DNA of 17,818 nucleotides, taken from NCBI GenBank assembly GCA_944333305.1, contig CALVKV010000015.1, positions 1 to 17,818 of the forward strand, given 5' to 3'. The stretch is from an uncultured Bacilli bacterium. Its GTDB lineage: Bacteria > Bacillota_I > Bacilli_A > RF39 > UBA660. A program made the position numbers and the translations under genes. Of this stretch, positions 5,833 through 12,477 are shown in pieces. Numbering within the stretch: the first letter of the stretch is position 1; the number at the start of each line of letters is the position of its first letter. The notes beneath the pieces were generated by a model. That model was not told the DNA's origin, did not search any database, and saw only the letters and a list, made by a program, of their open reading frames with translations.

Positions 5833-7007
5833 CAATCAGTCACCTCTAAACTATAACTAACGCTGTCTTTACCATCAGTAATTTTAACTTCATAAGTTCC
5901 TGGCTTTACATTACTACTCACTTTAAAAGTCCAACTAACATTACCTTCACTATCACTAGTTTTATCTTCAAGACCACTTGCTTTACTTGCACCACTAGAA
6001 TAAATCACATCAATATCATAAGTAGTATTAGGAAGTCCCTTAATACTAACAGTTGCATTACTTCCCCTACTAACAGGAGTTGTTAAAGAGAGTAAATTTA
6101 TATTACTAGTAATTATACTATTAGAACTACTTGTATTACTAGACTCTTTATCCCCTTTACAACTAACATCTACACCATCACTATCACAAACAATATTGCC
6201 ATCTAAATCAGTTCTAAGAACTTTCGCACCAACACCTAAATATCTATCTATAATAGATTGATATGGATGATTATAAGAATTACCCTCTCCTACCATAATA
6301 ATAGCATACTCTGGACTTACCTTCTTAACAAACTCTACACTTGATGATGAATCACTACCATGATGCCCTACTTTAATAACATCTGCATCTACATCGCAAG
6401 TTACTTCATCTTCACTTAAAGTCTCAGCATCCCCCATAAATAAAAATGTATTATCTAAATAAGTAAGCTTTAAAACTGCTGAATAATTATTTAACTCACT
6501 ATAACTATCACTATTAGGAGCGATAAATTCTAGCTTTAAATCATTTTCATCAAGAACAACTACACCACTCTTAGCATTCTTAACCTTAAGTCCTTTATCA
6601 CCAATAGTAGTAAGTAAATCAAGATAAGTCTTACTAGTAGAAGTAGCTTTTGGCATATAAATAGAGCCTACATCAAAAGTATTAATAACTTCTTCTAAAC
6701 CTCCAATATGATCAGTATGAGGATGAGTCCCAACTATATAATCAATCTTACTAATACCTAAATTCTTAATATAATTAATTACATTATCTGCTTCATATGC
6801 TTCTCCTGCATCAATTAACATAGTCTCTTTATTAGGTAACTCTATAAAAATAGAATCCCCTTGTCCCACATCAATATAATTAACTCTTAAAGTATCTCCA
6901 CTAAAAGTAGAAGCACTTGCTTTATTATCAGTCTCTACAAAAGGACTACTACAACCTACTACTAATAAACATAAAATTATTAAACATACAATTCTTACTT
7001 TTTTCAT
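5832..7007 (-). CDS. Lipoprotein metallo-beta-lactamase hydrolase (ComEC C-domain-like)
   Basis: 391 aa. The signal peptide ends in lipobox VVGC with Cys19, so it is probably lipid-anchored outside the membrane. The metallo-beta-lactamase domain (about 40-275) resembles the C-terminal domain of ComEC: VGQGDSIFI, the metal motif THPHTDHIGG with His95, His97, Asp99 and His100, Asp193 in MGDAE, GHHGSDSS at 214-221 and NHPY at 246-249. A Ser/Asn-rich linker (about 288-305) leads to an Ig-like beta domain, 308-391, that may bind the wall or a partner. ComEC channel helices are absent. Substrate unknown; extracellular nucleic acid or phosphodiester is plausible. AGGTAGG precedes ATG 7007. Second gene of the operon. 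Confidence 0.88.
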   Translation of the reverse strand: MKKVRIVCLIILCLLVVGCSSPFVETDNKASASTFSGDTLRVNYIDVGQGDSIFIELPNKETMLIDAGEAYEADNVINYIKNLGISKIDYIVGTHPHTDHIGGLEEVINTFDVGSIYMPKATSTSKTYLDLLTTIGDKGLKVKNAKSGVVVLDENDLKLEFIAPNSDSYSELNNYSAVLKLTYLDNTFLFMGDAETLSEDEVTCDVDADVIKVGHHGSDSSSSVEFVKKVSPEYAIIMVGEGNSYNHPYQSIIDRYLGVGAKVLRTDLDGNIVCDSDGVDVSCKGDKESSNTSSSNSIITSNINLLSLTTPVSRGSNATVSIKGLPNTTYDIDVIYSSGASKASGLEDKTSDSEGNVSWTFKVSSNVKPGTYEVKITDGKDSVSYSLEVTD

Positions 7008-7030
7008 ATCCTACCTCTACTAAAAGTATA

Positions 7031-7705
7031 TCACAAATCTGTCTCTTTAAAATAATTTTCTACACCCTTAGTAATAGAATTAGAAATCTTTTCTTGATAA
7101 CTTTCTTTTTGTAATAAATATCTCTCATTAGGATTAGATATAAAGCCACATTCTATTAACACCCCAGGTACTCTCGTATTAGAATATAAATATAAATTAG
7201 TCTTAATAACTTTTCTATCAGTCTTTAAATCATTTTTAAATTCATTCATAATTGATTCTGCTAATACCAAATTATTAGGATTAATGGGATGATATAAAAC
7301 TTCGGCCCCACTAACGCTACTATAATAGTGATAATTTATATGAATTGATAAATATAAATCACTTTTATTTTCTTGGATTTTTAATATTCGTCTATATAAA
7401 TCGCCACGTTTTTTAGCACTATCCCATTTGCTAGATAAATCACTATCATCATTTCTTATCATATAAACTTTCGCACCAGCTTTTTCTAAGACCTTTTTTA
7501 AAACTTTAGATATTTCTAAATTAAGATCTTTTTCATAAAGGCCCTGATAACTAGTACCAGCATCTCTTCCTCCATGCCCAGGATCTACGGTTATTATTTT
7601 ACCAGAAAGAGGCTTTTTTGGTTTAACTCTCGCATCCACAAACTGTAAAGACATAAGTAAAACTATAAACATAATTAAAAAAAGCACTTTATATTTTCTT
7701 ATCAT
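7031..7705 (-). CDS. N-acetylmuramoyl-L-alanine amidase (Amidase_3, CwlD-like)
   Basis: Zinc amidase that cleaves the bond between MurNAc and the stem peptide, 224 aa. A single hydrophobic N-terminal helix (about 7-23) is a signal peptide or anchor, so it acts outside. The catalytic domain covers 36-220: VDPGHGGRDAG with His44, Glu58 (YEKDLNL), His122 (SIHIN) and catalytic Glu185 (VLIECGFISNP). No cell-wall binding domain, as in CwlD. AGGTG (7716-7712) is 6 nt from ATG 7705; an in-frame GTG at 7714 lies inside that site and is rejected. A TATAAT at 7727-7722 may be the operon promoter. First of three genes. Confidence 0.92.
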   Translation of the reverse strand: MIRKYKVLFLIMFIVLLMSLQFVDARVKPKKPLSGKIITVDPGHGGRDAGTSYQGLYEKDLNLEISKVLKKVLEKAGAKVYMIRNDDSDLSSKWDSAKKRGDLYRRILKIQENKSDLYLSIHINYHYYSSVSGAEVLYHPINPNNLVLAESIMNEFKNDLKTDRKVIKTNLYLYSNTRVPGVLIECGFISNPNERYLLQKESYQEKISNSITKGVENYFKETDL

Positions 7706-7776
7706 TATAAACACCTAATAAATTATATGTAAAAGAAATAATAAAATTTAATAGATACAAGATTACATCTAAATAA

Positions 7777-7805
7777 TTGCATTTTTGCATAAAATATGAT
7801 ATAAT
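7777..7805 (+). promoter_or_regulatory. Promoter of the 252-aa hypothetical gene
   Basis: TTGCAT (7777-7782), 17-bp spacer, TATAAT (7800-7805) with an upstream TGA making it an extended -10. Predicted start near 7812; leader about 22 nt. Confidence 0.7.
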
Positions 7806-7833
7806 TTACAAGCACATAAAAGGGGAGATTATA

Positions 7834-8592
7834 ATGAGTATAACTAGTATCAATACGGTTAACTTATATAGAATTCAAGGAAGTAATAGTAAAATTAGTA
7901 GAAAAAGAATTGTTTATAAGCCAAAAACAGAAGAAATAAAAATTCTATTCCCAGAAAATAACATATATTTATCTACTAATAATGAACATCACTATTATTT
8001 TACAATGAAACAAATATCTAAATTAATGAAAAATATTGCCAAAGAAAATGGTGATACTTATTGTCGTACTTTAAAAAACAATATATTAACATTACCACAA
8101 AGAAATCACTATATAGAAGCCTTAATGGCTGCTAAAATGCAATCTGTAAAATTAGAAATTCCTCTTTTCTTATTTAACTATCTTTCTAAATTTGCTAGTT
8201 ATAACTTAACTACTGGTAATGCTCTAAGAATGCCTGAATTTTGTGATACTAACAAACTTGGTGGTGCTATCTCTTCTGTAAATGAATGGAATCGTTTAAT
8301 AGAATTATTAGCTTTAAATATTAGTGTTAAAGATTTAGGAAGAAAAGAAATTATCGATATATTAAAAACAATACCGAATTATCATCAATACATATTTGGC
8401 TACGACAGCTTTGGATTTAATTATCAAGAGCACGAAAATAGTCGTATTGACAATGATGATACTAAAGAAGAAATCAAAGAATTATTAAAAGCTATATATC
8501 AAAATAGTGAATGTAAAGAATTAAGAAATAATGCTAAACGCGATATTAACAACTTCATGCAAAATTACAAAAAGCTAGTAAAACGCCCATAA
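7834..8592 (+). CDS. Hypothetical protein, 252 aa
   Basis: No family recognised. The protein appears soluble, with no signal peptide or membrane helix. A basic N-terminus (about 17-32) is followed by a mostly helical middle (about 55-200, with LIELLALNISVKDLGRKEI) and a charged helical C-terminus. The start is set by AGGGGAG (7821-7827), 6 nt before ATG 7834; an upstream in-frame extension overlaps the promoter and is rejected. It has its own strong promoter and lies 42 bases upstream of the ZIP gene, so both may share a transcript. Confidence 0.8.
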   Translation: MSITSINTVNLYRIQGSNSKISRKRIVYKPKTEEIKILFPENNIYLSTNNEHHYYFTMKQISKLMKNIAKENGDTYCRTLKNNILTLPQRNHYIEALMAAKMQSVKLEIPLFLFNYLSKFASYNLTTGNALRMPEFCDTNKLGGAISSVNEWNRLIELLALNISVKDLGRKEIIDILKTIPNYHQYIFGYDSFGFNYQEHENSRIDNDDTKEEIKELLKAIYQNSECKELRNNAKRDINNFMQNYKKLVKRP

Positions 8593-8596
8593 TAAT

Positions 8597-8632
8597 TAAC
8601 ACTCCTTGCATAACCTACAACTAGAGGTGTTA
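8597..8632 (+). promoter_or_regulatory. Hairpin covering the ribosome site of the ZIP gene
   Basis: TAACACTC (8597-8604) pairs with GAGGTGTTA (8624-8632) with one bulge, enclosing the AGAGGTG ribosome site before ATG 8635. It is similar in design to the hairpin before the SpoIID-like gene. Metal-responsive control is only a guess. Confidence 0.3.
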
Positions 8633-8634
8633 TA

Positions 8635-9435
8635 ATGTTAGATTCATTTACCAACTTATCTCCAGTTTTACAAGCCTTTATAGCTTGTCTTTTTACCTGG
8701 AGTATAACAGCATTAGGTGCAAGTATTGTTTTCTTTTTTAAGAAAGTAAATAAAACTCTAATGGATGCACTTTTAGGTTTTGCAGCCGGTGTTATGGTAG
8801 CAGCTAGTTTCTTTAGTCTAATCTCCCCCGCTCTTGAAATGGCAGAAGAATTAAACATGACAAGTTGGATAGTCATATCACTAGGTTTCTTATCAGGAGG
8901 TGTATTACTCTTTATTGGTGACAAAGTCTATGATTATTTAGACAAAAAAAGAAAAGACGAAAACAGTTCCAAAGTGAAAAGATGTTTTATGTTAATATCA
9001 TCAATCACTCTTCATAATATACCAGAAGGTATGGCGGTAGGAGTTGCCTTTGGTTCCCTTGCCTACTCACTAACAGGTTCCACTCTTGCTAGTGCCCTAA
9101 CTCTTGCCCTTGGAATAGGACTACAAAACTTTCCTGAAGGTAGTGCAGTCTCTCTTCCTTTAAGACGAGAAGGTTACACAAGAAGTAAAGCTTTCTTTTA
9201 TGGACAACTATCAGGAATAGTAGAACCAATAGCTGCTGTAATAGGAGCACTTCTAGTCTTGAAAATTCAACTAATACTACCATTTTTATTATCATTTGCA
9301 GCAGGAGCGATGATCTATGTTGTTGTAGAAGAATTAATTCCTGAAAGTCAAACCAATAAGAAAAAAGACCTTATGGCCTTATTCACAATTCTAGGATTTA
9401 TGGTAATGATGATACTAGATGTTGCCCTAGGTTAA
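8635..9435 (+). CDS. ZIP family divalent metal transporter
   Basis: Membrane importer of zinc or related divalent metals (ZupT-like), 266 aa, about eight membrane helices. The two signature helices are present: TLHNIPEGMAVGVAFG (125-140), with His127, Asn128, Pro130 and Glu131, and LGIGLQNFPEGSAVS (159-173), with Asn165, Pro167 and Glu168. The loop at 102-116 is charged but lacks the usual histidines. Asn165 stands where many relatives have His or Asn, so metal preference cannot be assigned. Start supported by AGAGGTG 8623-8629. A terminator follows directly. Confidence 0.93.
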   Translation: MLDSFTNLSPVLQAFIACLFTWSITALGASIVFFFKKVNKTLMDALLGFAAGVMVAASFFSLISPALEMAEELNMTSWIVISLGFLSGGVLLFIGDKVYDYLDKKRKDENSSKVKRCFMLISSITLHNIPEGMAVGVAFGSLAYSLTGSTLASALTLALGIGLQNFPEGSAVSLPLRREGYTRSKAFFYGQLSGIVEPIAAVIGALLVLKIQLILPFLLSFAAGAMIYVVVEELIPESQTNKKKDLMALFTILGFMVMMILDVALG

Positions 9436-9457
9436 GAGTCAAGTGACTCTTTTTTTA
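9434..9457 (+). terminator. Terminator of the ZIP gene
   Basis: AAGAGTC (9434-9440), AAGT loop, GACTCTT (9445-9451), then a T run to 9456. It lies between the convergent ZIP and M23 genes, and has a T tract only in the rightward direction. Confidence 0.85.
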
Positions 9458-9458
9458 T

Positions 9459-10187
9459 TTACTCCAAATATAACTTCTGTCCAGCCTTTAACTCTATTGC
9501 ATAAATATCATCACTTTTGCAAGTAAATATAAGTTTAGGTTTAACTACATCTGTATTATTATCAACACTAGCATCTGTATTAGGAGTATCACTATTATCT
9601 GAAAGATCAGAATCCGTAGGTTCTTCTACAATAGGAGTCTCTTCTTCTACTGGAGTATCAGGAACAACCACTTCAGGTTCAATTTTTTTAAAGGTATAAC
9701 CATAACTATCCAAAACAGTAATACTATCATCGATCCATAAACACTCTGTAGGATTCTTCCCATTATTAATAGACCAGTAACCAGCAGTATTCTTATGCCA
9801 GCCACTACCTGTAAATTTACCTTTTCCACATTCCATATGAACATGATTACCACTAGCATTGCCTTTGGTACCTTCTTCATAAAATCTTTCTCCACGATTT
9901 ATTACTTTGCCTACAAAAAGATTAGAAACATCATTATCATGAGCAAACATCATAGTCATATAATCAACTGTTCCATCAGGATAAATTACTGGTTCACTAC
10001 TCTCAAGCCACACTTCATTAGCATCATTAGTATATATTTTTCTAACAATACCTGTAAAAGGAGCCTTTATATAATCTATTCCACTATCACTTCCCGCTTC
10101 ATCTATAGCATAACTATCCTGATGAGTTCCCATCATGTACCCTTGAGTTATTCGCATATAAGGACTAGGATAAAGAGGTCTTTCCAT
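9459..10187 (-). CDS. M23 (LytM-like) endopeptidase, probable endolysin
   Basis: Zinc metallopeptidase predicted to cut peptidoglycan crosslinks, 242 aa. The catalytic domain covers about 11-135, with His22 and Asp29 (THQDSYAID), His83 (FAHDND) and the pair His115-x-His117 (GNHVHMECG). An acidic Pro/Glu/Thr/Ser linker follows (170-215), then a short C-terminal segment (216-242, ending KAGQKLYLE) that may be a small binding module. There is no signal peptide, so it would depend on the holin for export, as phage endolysins do. Its start shares one base with the holin stop (TAATG). Confidence 0.8.
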   Translation of the reverse strand: MERPLYPSPYMRITQGYMMGTHQDSYAIDEAGSDSGIDYIKAPFTGIVRKIYTNDANEVWLESSEPVIYPDGTVDYMTMMFAHDNDVSNLFVGKVINRGERFYEEGTKGNASGNHVHMECGKGKFTGSGWHKNTAGYWSINNGKNPTECLWIDDSITVLDSYGYTFKKIEPEVVVPDTPVEEETPIVEEPTDSDLSDNSDTPNTDASVDNNTDVVKPKLIFTCKSDDIYAIELKAGQKLYLE

Positions 10188-10537
10188 TATTCATCACTAC
10201 CTTTCATATCAGTACTAATAATATTAGCCTTCTTTACTGTAATATAGTCAGTATTAACTAAAGATGAATAATCTTTAAGTTTACCCTCTAAAGACTTATA
10301 AAGTGTATCAGCACCTATAAAGCTAAAGAAAGATACCCATAGACTATTAGGAAAACCTACACTCGTAAAAGTAATGCAAAAAAGTGTCCCTACCATAAAA
10401 TTAACTACTAAATTATAAATAACTAAACAGCTAGAACAAGGAAAAAACTTCTTTGTTTTCTGGATAAAAGCACAAGTAACAACACTAAGAGCAATTGCTA
10501 CAACTAACATTTGTTGTAATAATGTCAAATTTAACAT
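10187..10537 (-). CDS. Holin-like membrane protein
   Basis: 116 aa with an N-terminal hydrophobic helix (4-25), a second helix (36-60) and a third shorter one (66-79), then a charged tail. Size, membrane layout and direct overlap with an exportless endopeptidase support a phage holin. The segment SFIGADTLYKSLEGKLKD resembles the end of Gram-positive phage holins. Several cysteines (22, 34, 37, 53) are unusual. AGAGGTG is 6 nt before ATG 10537; the in-frame GTG at 10546 lies within that site and is rejected. Possibly cotranscribed with the upstream TraX-like gene, 51 bases away with no terminator between. Confidence 0.65.
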   Translation of the reverse strand: MLNLTLLQQMLVVAIALSVVTCAFIQKTKKFFPCSSCLVIYNLVVNFMVGTLFCITFTSVGFPNSLWVSFFSFIGADTLYKSLEGKLKDYSSLVNTDYITVKKANIISTDMKGSDE

Positions 10538-10588
10538 ACATTTCACCTCTAAGATAGTCTATGAAAAATAGAAATTAAAGAAACTTTG

Positions 10589-11287
10589 TTAGCCTAGCAA
10601 TATTTTTATAAGTCCTAAAATTAATATATGTAATGGATAATATAAATAGAAAAACACTTTACAATCCTTACCTAACTTCTTATTATAAAAATAAATTAAA
10701 ATTAAAGAAAATATTGAAAAATATTGCATACCATCGCCAAATATTAATGTTGATAAAGTAATTGATAAAACAAGTAACGGAAAGTTTTCTTTAAATAAAT
10801 AGAAGAAACTAATAACAAGAATACCAAGCATTCCATAACTAAAGTTTAAAAACTCCCCAATTAATCCCATAATGATAATTATTAATAAATATGTTATTGG
10901 TAATATAATAACTAAATCAATTTTATCTTTAAAATATTTCTTAATTAACCATTTACTTTTATCTAACAAAAACAAAGTTAAAAGTCCTAAAGAAAGCGTA
11001 AAGAAAATGTTATTTGCCCCTAAATAAATAAAACTATCAAAAAAGAAATAATCATAAATAACCTCTGAAATAACAGCAAGTATTAAAAGTCTTAAAAAGT
11101 ACTTACTAAAGCTTTTAGTATGAACATAGCCTTCTGTTAATAAAAATGCAAAAATAGGAAAAGATACCCTTCCTACCGCTCTAAAAAAATTATAAAAAGC
11201 AGTCCCAAAAACAACACCAATATGATCTATTGTCATGGTAATAACTGCAATAAGTTTTAAATCAAAACTACTCAAACACTTTTTCAT
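10589..11287 (-). CDS. TraX family membrane protein
   Basis: 232 aa integral membrane protein with about seven to eight helices. The opening LSSFDLKLIAVITMTIDHIG (5-24) and FRAVGRVSFPIFAFLLTEG (35-53) are typical of the TraX family, named after the F-plasmid pilin acetylase. Chromosomal members are widespread and probably acyltransferase-like, with unknown substrates. There is no ribosome site before ATG 11287. Instead, a promoter (TTGCCC, 17 bp, TATACT at 11299-11294) puts the predicted transcript start at the ATG itself, so the gene may be leaderless. Confidence 0.85.
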   Translation of the reverse strand: MKKCLSSFDLKLIAVITMTIDHIGVVFGTAFYNFFRAVGRVSFPIFAFLLTEGYVHTKSFSKYFLRLLILAVISEVIYDYFFFDSFIYLGANNIFFTLSLGLLTLFLLDKSKWLIKKYFKDKIDLVIILPITYLLIIIIMGLIGEFLNFSYGMLGILVISFFYLFKENFPLLVLSITLSTLIFGDGMQYFSIFSLILIYFYNKKLGKDCKVFFYLYYPLHILILGLIKILLG

Positions 11288-11293
11288 AAATAA

Positions 11294-11322
11294 AGTATAA
11301 CAAAAAAATGCCTAAGGGGCAA
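11294..11322 (-). promoter_or_regulatory. Promoter of traX-like gene, predicted leaderless
   Basis: TTGCCC (11322-11317), 17-bp spacer, TATACT (11299-11294). With the usual distance, transcription starts at about 11287, the first base of the start codon. The -35 lies within the hairpin of the preceding terminator. Confidence 0.4.
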
Positions 11323-11345
11323 CGTACTTAACATACGCTTAGCAT
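11302..11345 (-). terminator. Terminator of a short RNA between rpsI and the traX-like gene
   Basis: On the minus strand ATGCTAAG (11345-11338) pairs with CTTAGGCAT (11316-11308) with one bulge, and an inner CGTA/TACG stem caps it. Seven T follow (11308-11302). Confidence 0.6.
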
Positions 11346-11365
11346 TTAGCTACCTACCTCAGGTC
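11302..11365 (-). ncRNA. Possible short RNA or attenuator leader, about 62 nt
   Basis: A promoter-like pair, TTGATG (11398-11393) and TATATA (11376-11369, 16- or 18-bp spacing), precedes a short transcript that ends at the terminator at 11345-11302. The transcript carries GAGGTAGG followed by ATG and five codons (MLSVC) before a stop inside the hairpin, as a leader peptide might. I could not match it to a known riboswitch or sRNA. Confidence 0.3.
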
Positions 11366-11408
11366 TTGTATATATATAATAACACAAACAAACATCAAAA
11401 TCTATACC

Positions 11409-11439
11409 AAAAGAAAAAGTACTGATTAAACAGTACTTT
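11409..11439 (-). terminator. Terminator of the rplM-rpsI operon
   Basis: AAAGTACTG (11416-11424) and CAGTACTTT (11431-11439) with a 6-nt loop. On the minus strand it follows the rpsI stop by about 12 bases and is followed by TTTTTCTTTT. Confidence 0.85.
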
Positions 11440-11451
11440 AGAAACAATAGA

Positions 11452-11874
11452 TTAACGTTTACTAAATTGTGGAGCACGTCTAGCTTTCTTAAGACCTGGT
11501 TTCTTACGTTCTTTCTTACGTGCATCACGAGTAATATATCCTTCAGCTTTTAGAATCTTACGATAACTATTTTCAGAATCAGCTGGAGTAGATGCATCAT
11601 ATTGTAATAATGCCCTCGTAATACCTAATCTAACTGCACCTGTTTGACCAGAAAATCCACCACCAGTTACATCTGCATCAACATCAAACATATCGCGAGT
11701 ATTAGTAACATCAAGTGGCCCTGTTAAATCCATAACTAAAGTTGGATATGGGAAATATTCATTAACATCACGTCCATTGATAGTAATCTTACCAGTTCCT
11801 GGAGTAAGTCTTACTCTAGCGACACTAGTCTTTCTTCTACCAGTTCCTGTATACACATTTTTCTTTTCTGCCAT
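11452..11874 (-). CDS. rpsI: 30S ribosomal protein S9
   Basis: Component of the small subunit head; its C-terminal tail reaches the P-site tRNA. 140 aa with the family landmarks [16 protein letters not shown] near the N-terminus, [15 protein letters not shown] in the middle and the basic ending [12 protein letters not shown]. The start at 11874 has GGGAGG just upstream, overlapping the rplM stop region. Co-transcribed with rplM, as in nearly all bacteria, and followed by a clear terminator. Confidence 0.98.
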   Translation of the reverse strand: MAEKKNVYTGTGRRKTSVARVRLTPGTGKITINGRDVNEYFPYPTLVMDLTGPLDVTNTRDMFDVDADVTGGGFSGQTGAVRLGITRALLQYDASTPADSENSYRKILKAEGYITRDARKKERKKPGLKKARRAPQFSKR

Positions 11875-11885
11875 AATAAACCTCC

Positions 11886-12314
11886 CTATACATCCATCTC
11901 TTCAGGTTTTTGAGCCATATGTTTATGATCACTACCTGCATATACAAATAATTTCTTATACATAGCTCTACCTAAACGATTTTTTGGTAACATTCCTTTA
12001 ACAGCTTTCTCTACCATTTCTTCTGGATATTTTTCAATCATTTCTTTTGCAGTTCTAGTTCTAAGTCCACCTGGATACTGAGAATGACTATAATATTTCT
12101 TATCTTCTAACTTATTACCAGTAAGTAAAACTTTAGAAGCATTAACAATAATTACATAGTCACCACAATCAATATGAGGTGTATAAGTAACTTTATGCTT
12201 ACCACGTAAGATATGAGCAGCCTTACTAGCTACACGACCTAAAGGTTTTCCTTCAGCATCGATAACATACCATTTTCTCTCTACTGTTTCTTTCTTTTGC
12301 ATATAACTTTTCAT
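11886..12314 (-). CDS. rplM: 50S ribosomal protein L13
   Basis: Large-subunit assembly protein that binds 23S rRNA early, 142 aa. Landmarks: [44 protein letters not shown] and [16 protein letters not shown] 12314 is 6 nt after AAAGGAG (12327-12321); an internal ATG four codons later is less well placed. The transcript has a structured leader from a strong promoter, in keeping with the autoregulation known for L13-S9 operons in Bacillota. Confidence 0.98.
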   Translation of the reverse strand: MKSYMQKKETVERKWYVIDAEGKPLGRVASKAAHILRGKHKVTYTPHIDCGDYVIIVNASKVLLTGNKLEDKKYYSHSQYPGGLRTRTAKEMIEKYPEEMVEKAVKGMLPKNRLGRAMYKKLFVYAGSDHKHMAQKPEEMDV

Positions 12315-12327
12315 AACAATCTCCTTT

Positions 12328-12385
12328 ACTAAACAACTTAAACCTTCCCACAGTCTAAGTTCTAGTGGGGATATAAAATGTACCG
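12328..12385 (-). promoter_or_regulatory. Probable L13 (rplM) leader RNA with pseudoknot potential
   Basis: Between the promoter and the rplM ribosome site the minus strand has four pairing blocks in order: CCCAC (12369-12365), AACTTA (12361-12356), GTGGG (12351-12347) and TAAGTT (12340-12335). Block 1 pairs with 3, and 2 with 4, in the interleaved order of an H-type pseudoknot that ends about 7 nt before the ribosome site. L13 leader RNAs of this position are known in low-GC Gram-positives; identity with that family is inferred. Confidence 0.5.
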
Positions 12386-12391
12386 ATTAAA

Positions 12392-12420
12392 ATTATAACA
12401 GTACTTGCCTTTAAAGTCAA
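12392..12420 (-). promoter_or_regulatory. Promoter of rplM-rpsI
   Basis: TTGACT (12420-12415), 17-bp spacer with TG two bases before the -10, TATAAT (12397-12392). Near-consensus; start near 12385. Confidence 0.85.
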
Positions 12421-12442
12421 TCATTTTAATTCAAAATATTTC

Positions 12443-12451
12443 TGATATAAT
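12443..12451 (+). promoter_or_regulatory. Promoter of the GT-C type gene (extended -10)
   Basis: TGA-TATAAT at 12443-12451, an extended -10 without a good -35. It is back to back with the rplM promoter, 22 bp away. Confidence 0.5.
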
Positions 12452-12477
12452 TAATATAAAGAATTGGAGAGAGTTTT

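Noticed and set aside
8606..8636. TTGCAT and TATAAT just before the ZIP gene as a promoter
   Set aside because: Spacing is 19 bp and the -10 would overlap the start codon; TATAAT there includes the first bases of the ATG.
8565..8924. Minus-strand ORF antisense to the start of the ZIP gene
   Set aside because: Shadow of a well-supported transporter gene; would cover that gene's ribosome site and start.
9795..10247. 150-codon plus-strand ORF antisense to the M23 and holin genes
   Set aside because: The M23 motifs on the other strand are intact; this frame shows only low-complexity Ile/Ser/His/Thr sequence.
11346..11528. Minus-strand frame over the rpsI end
   Set aside because: Out-of-frame with S9, reads through the rpsI terminator, no ribosome site.
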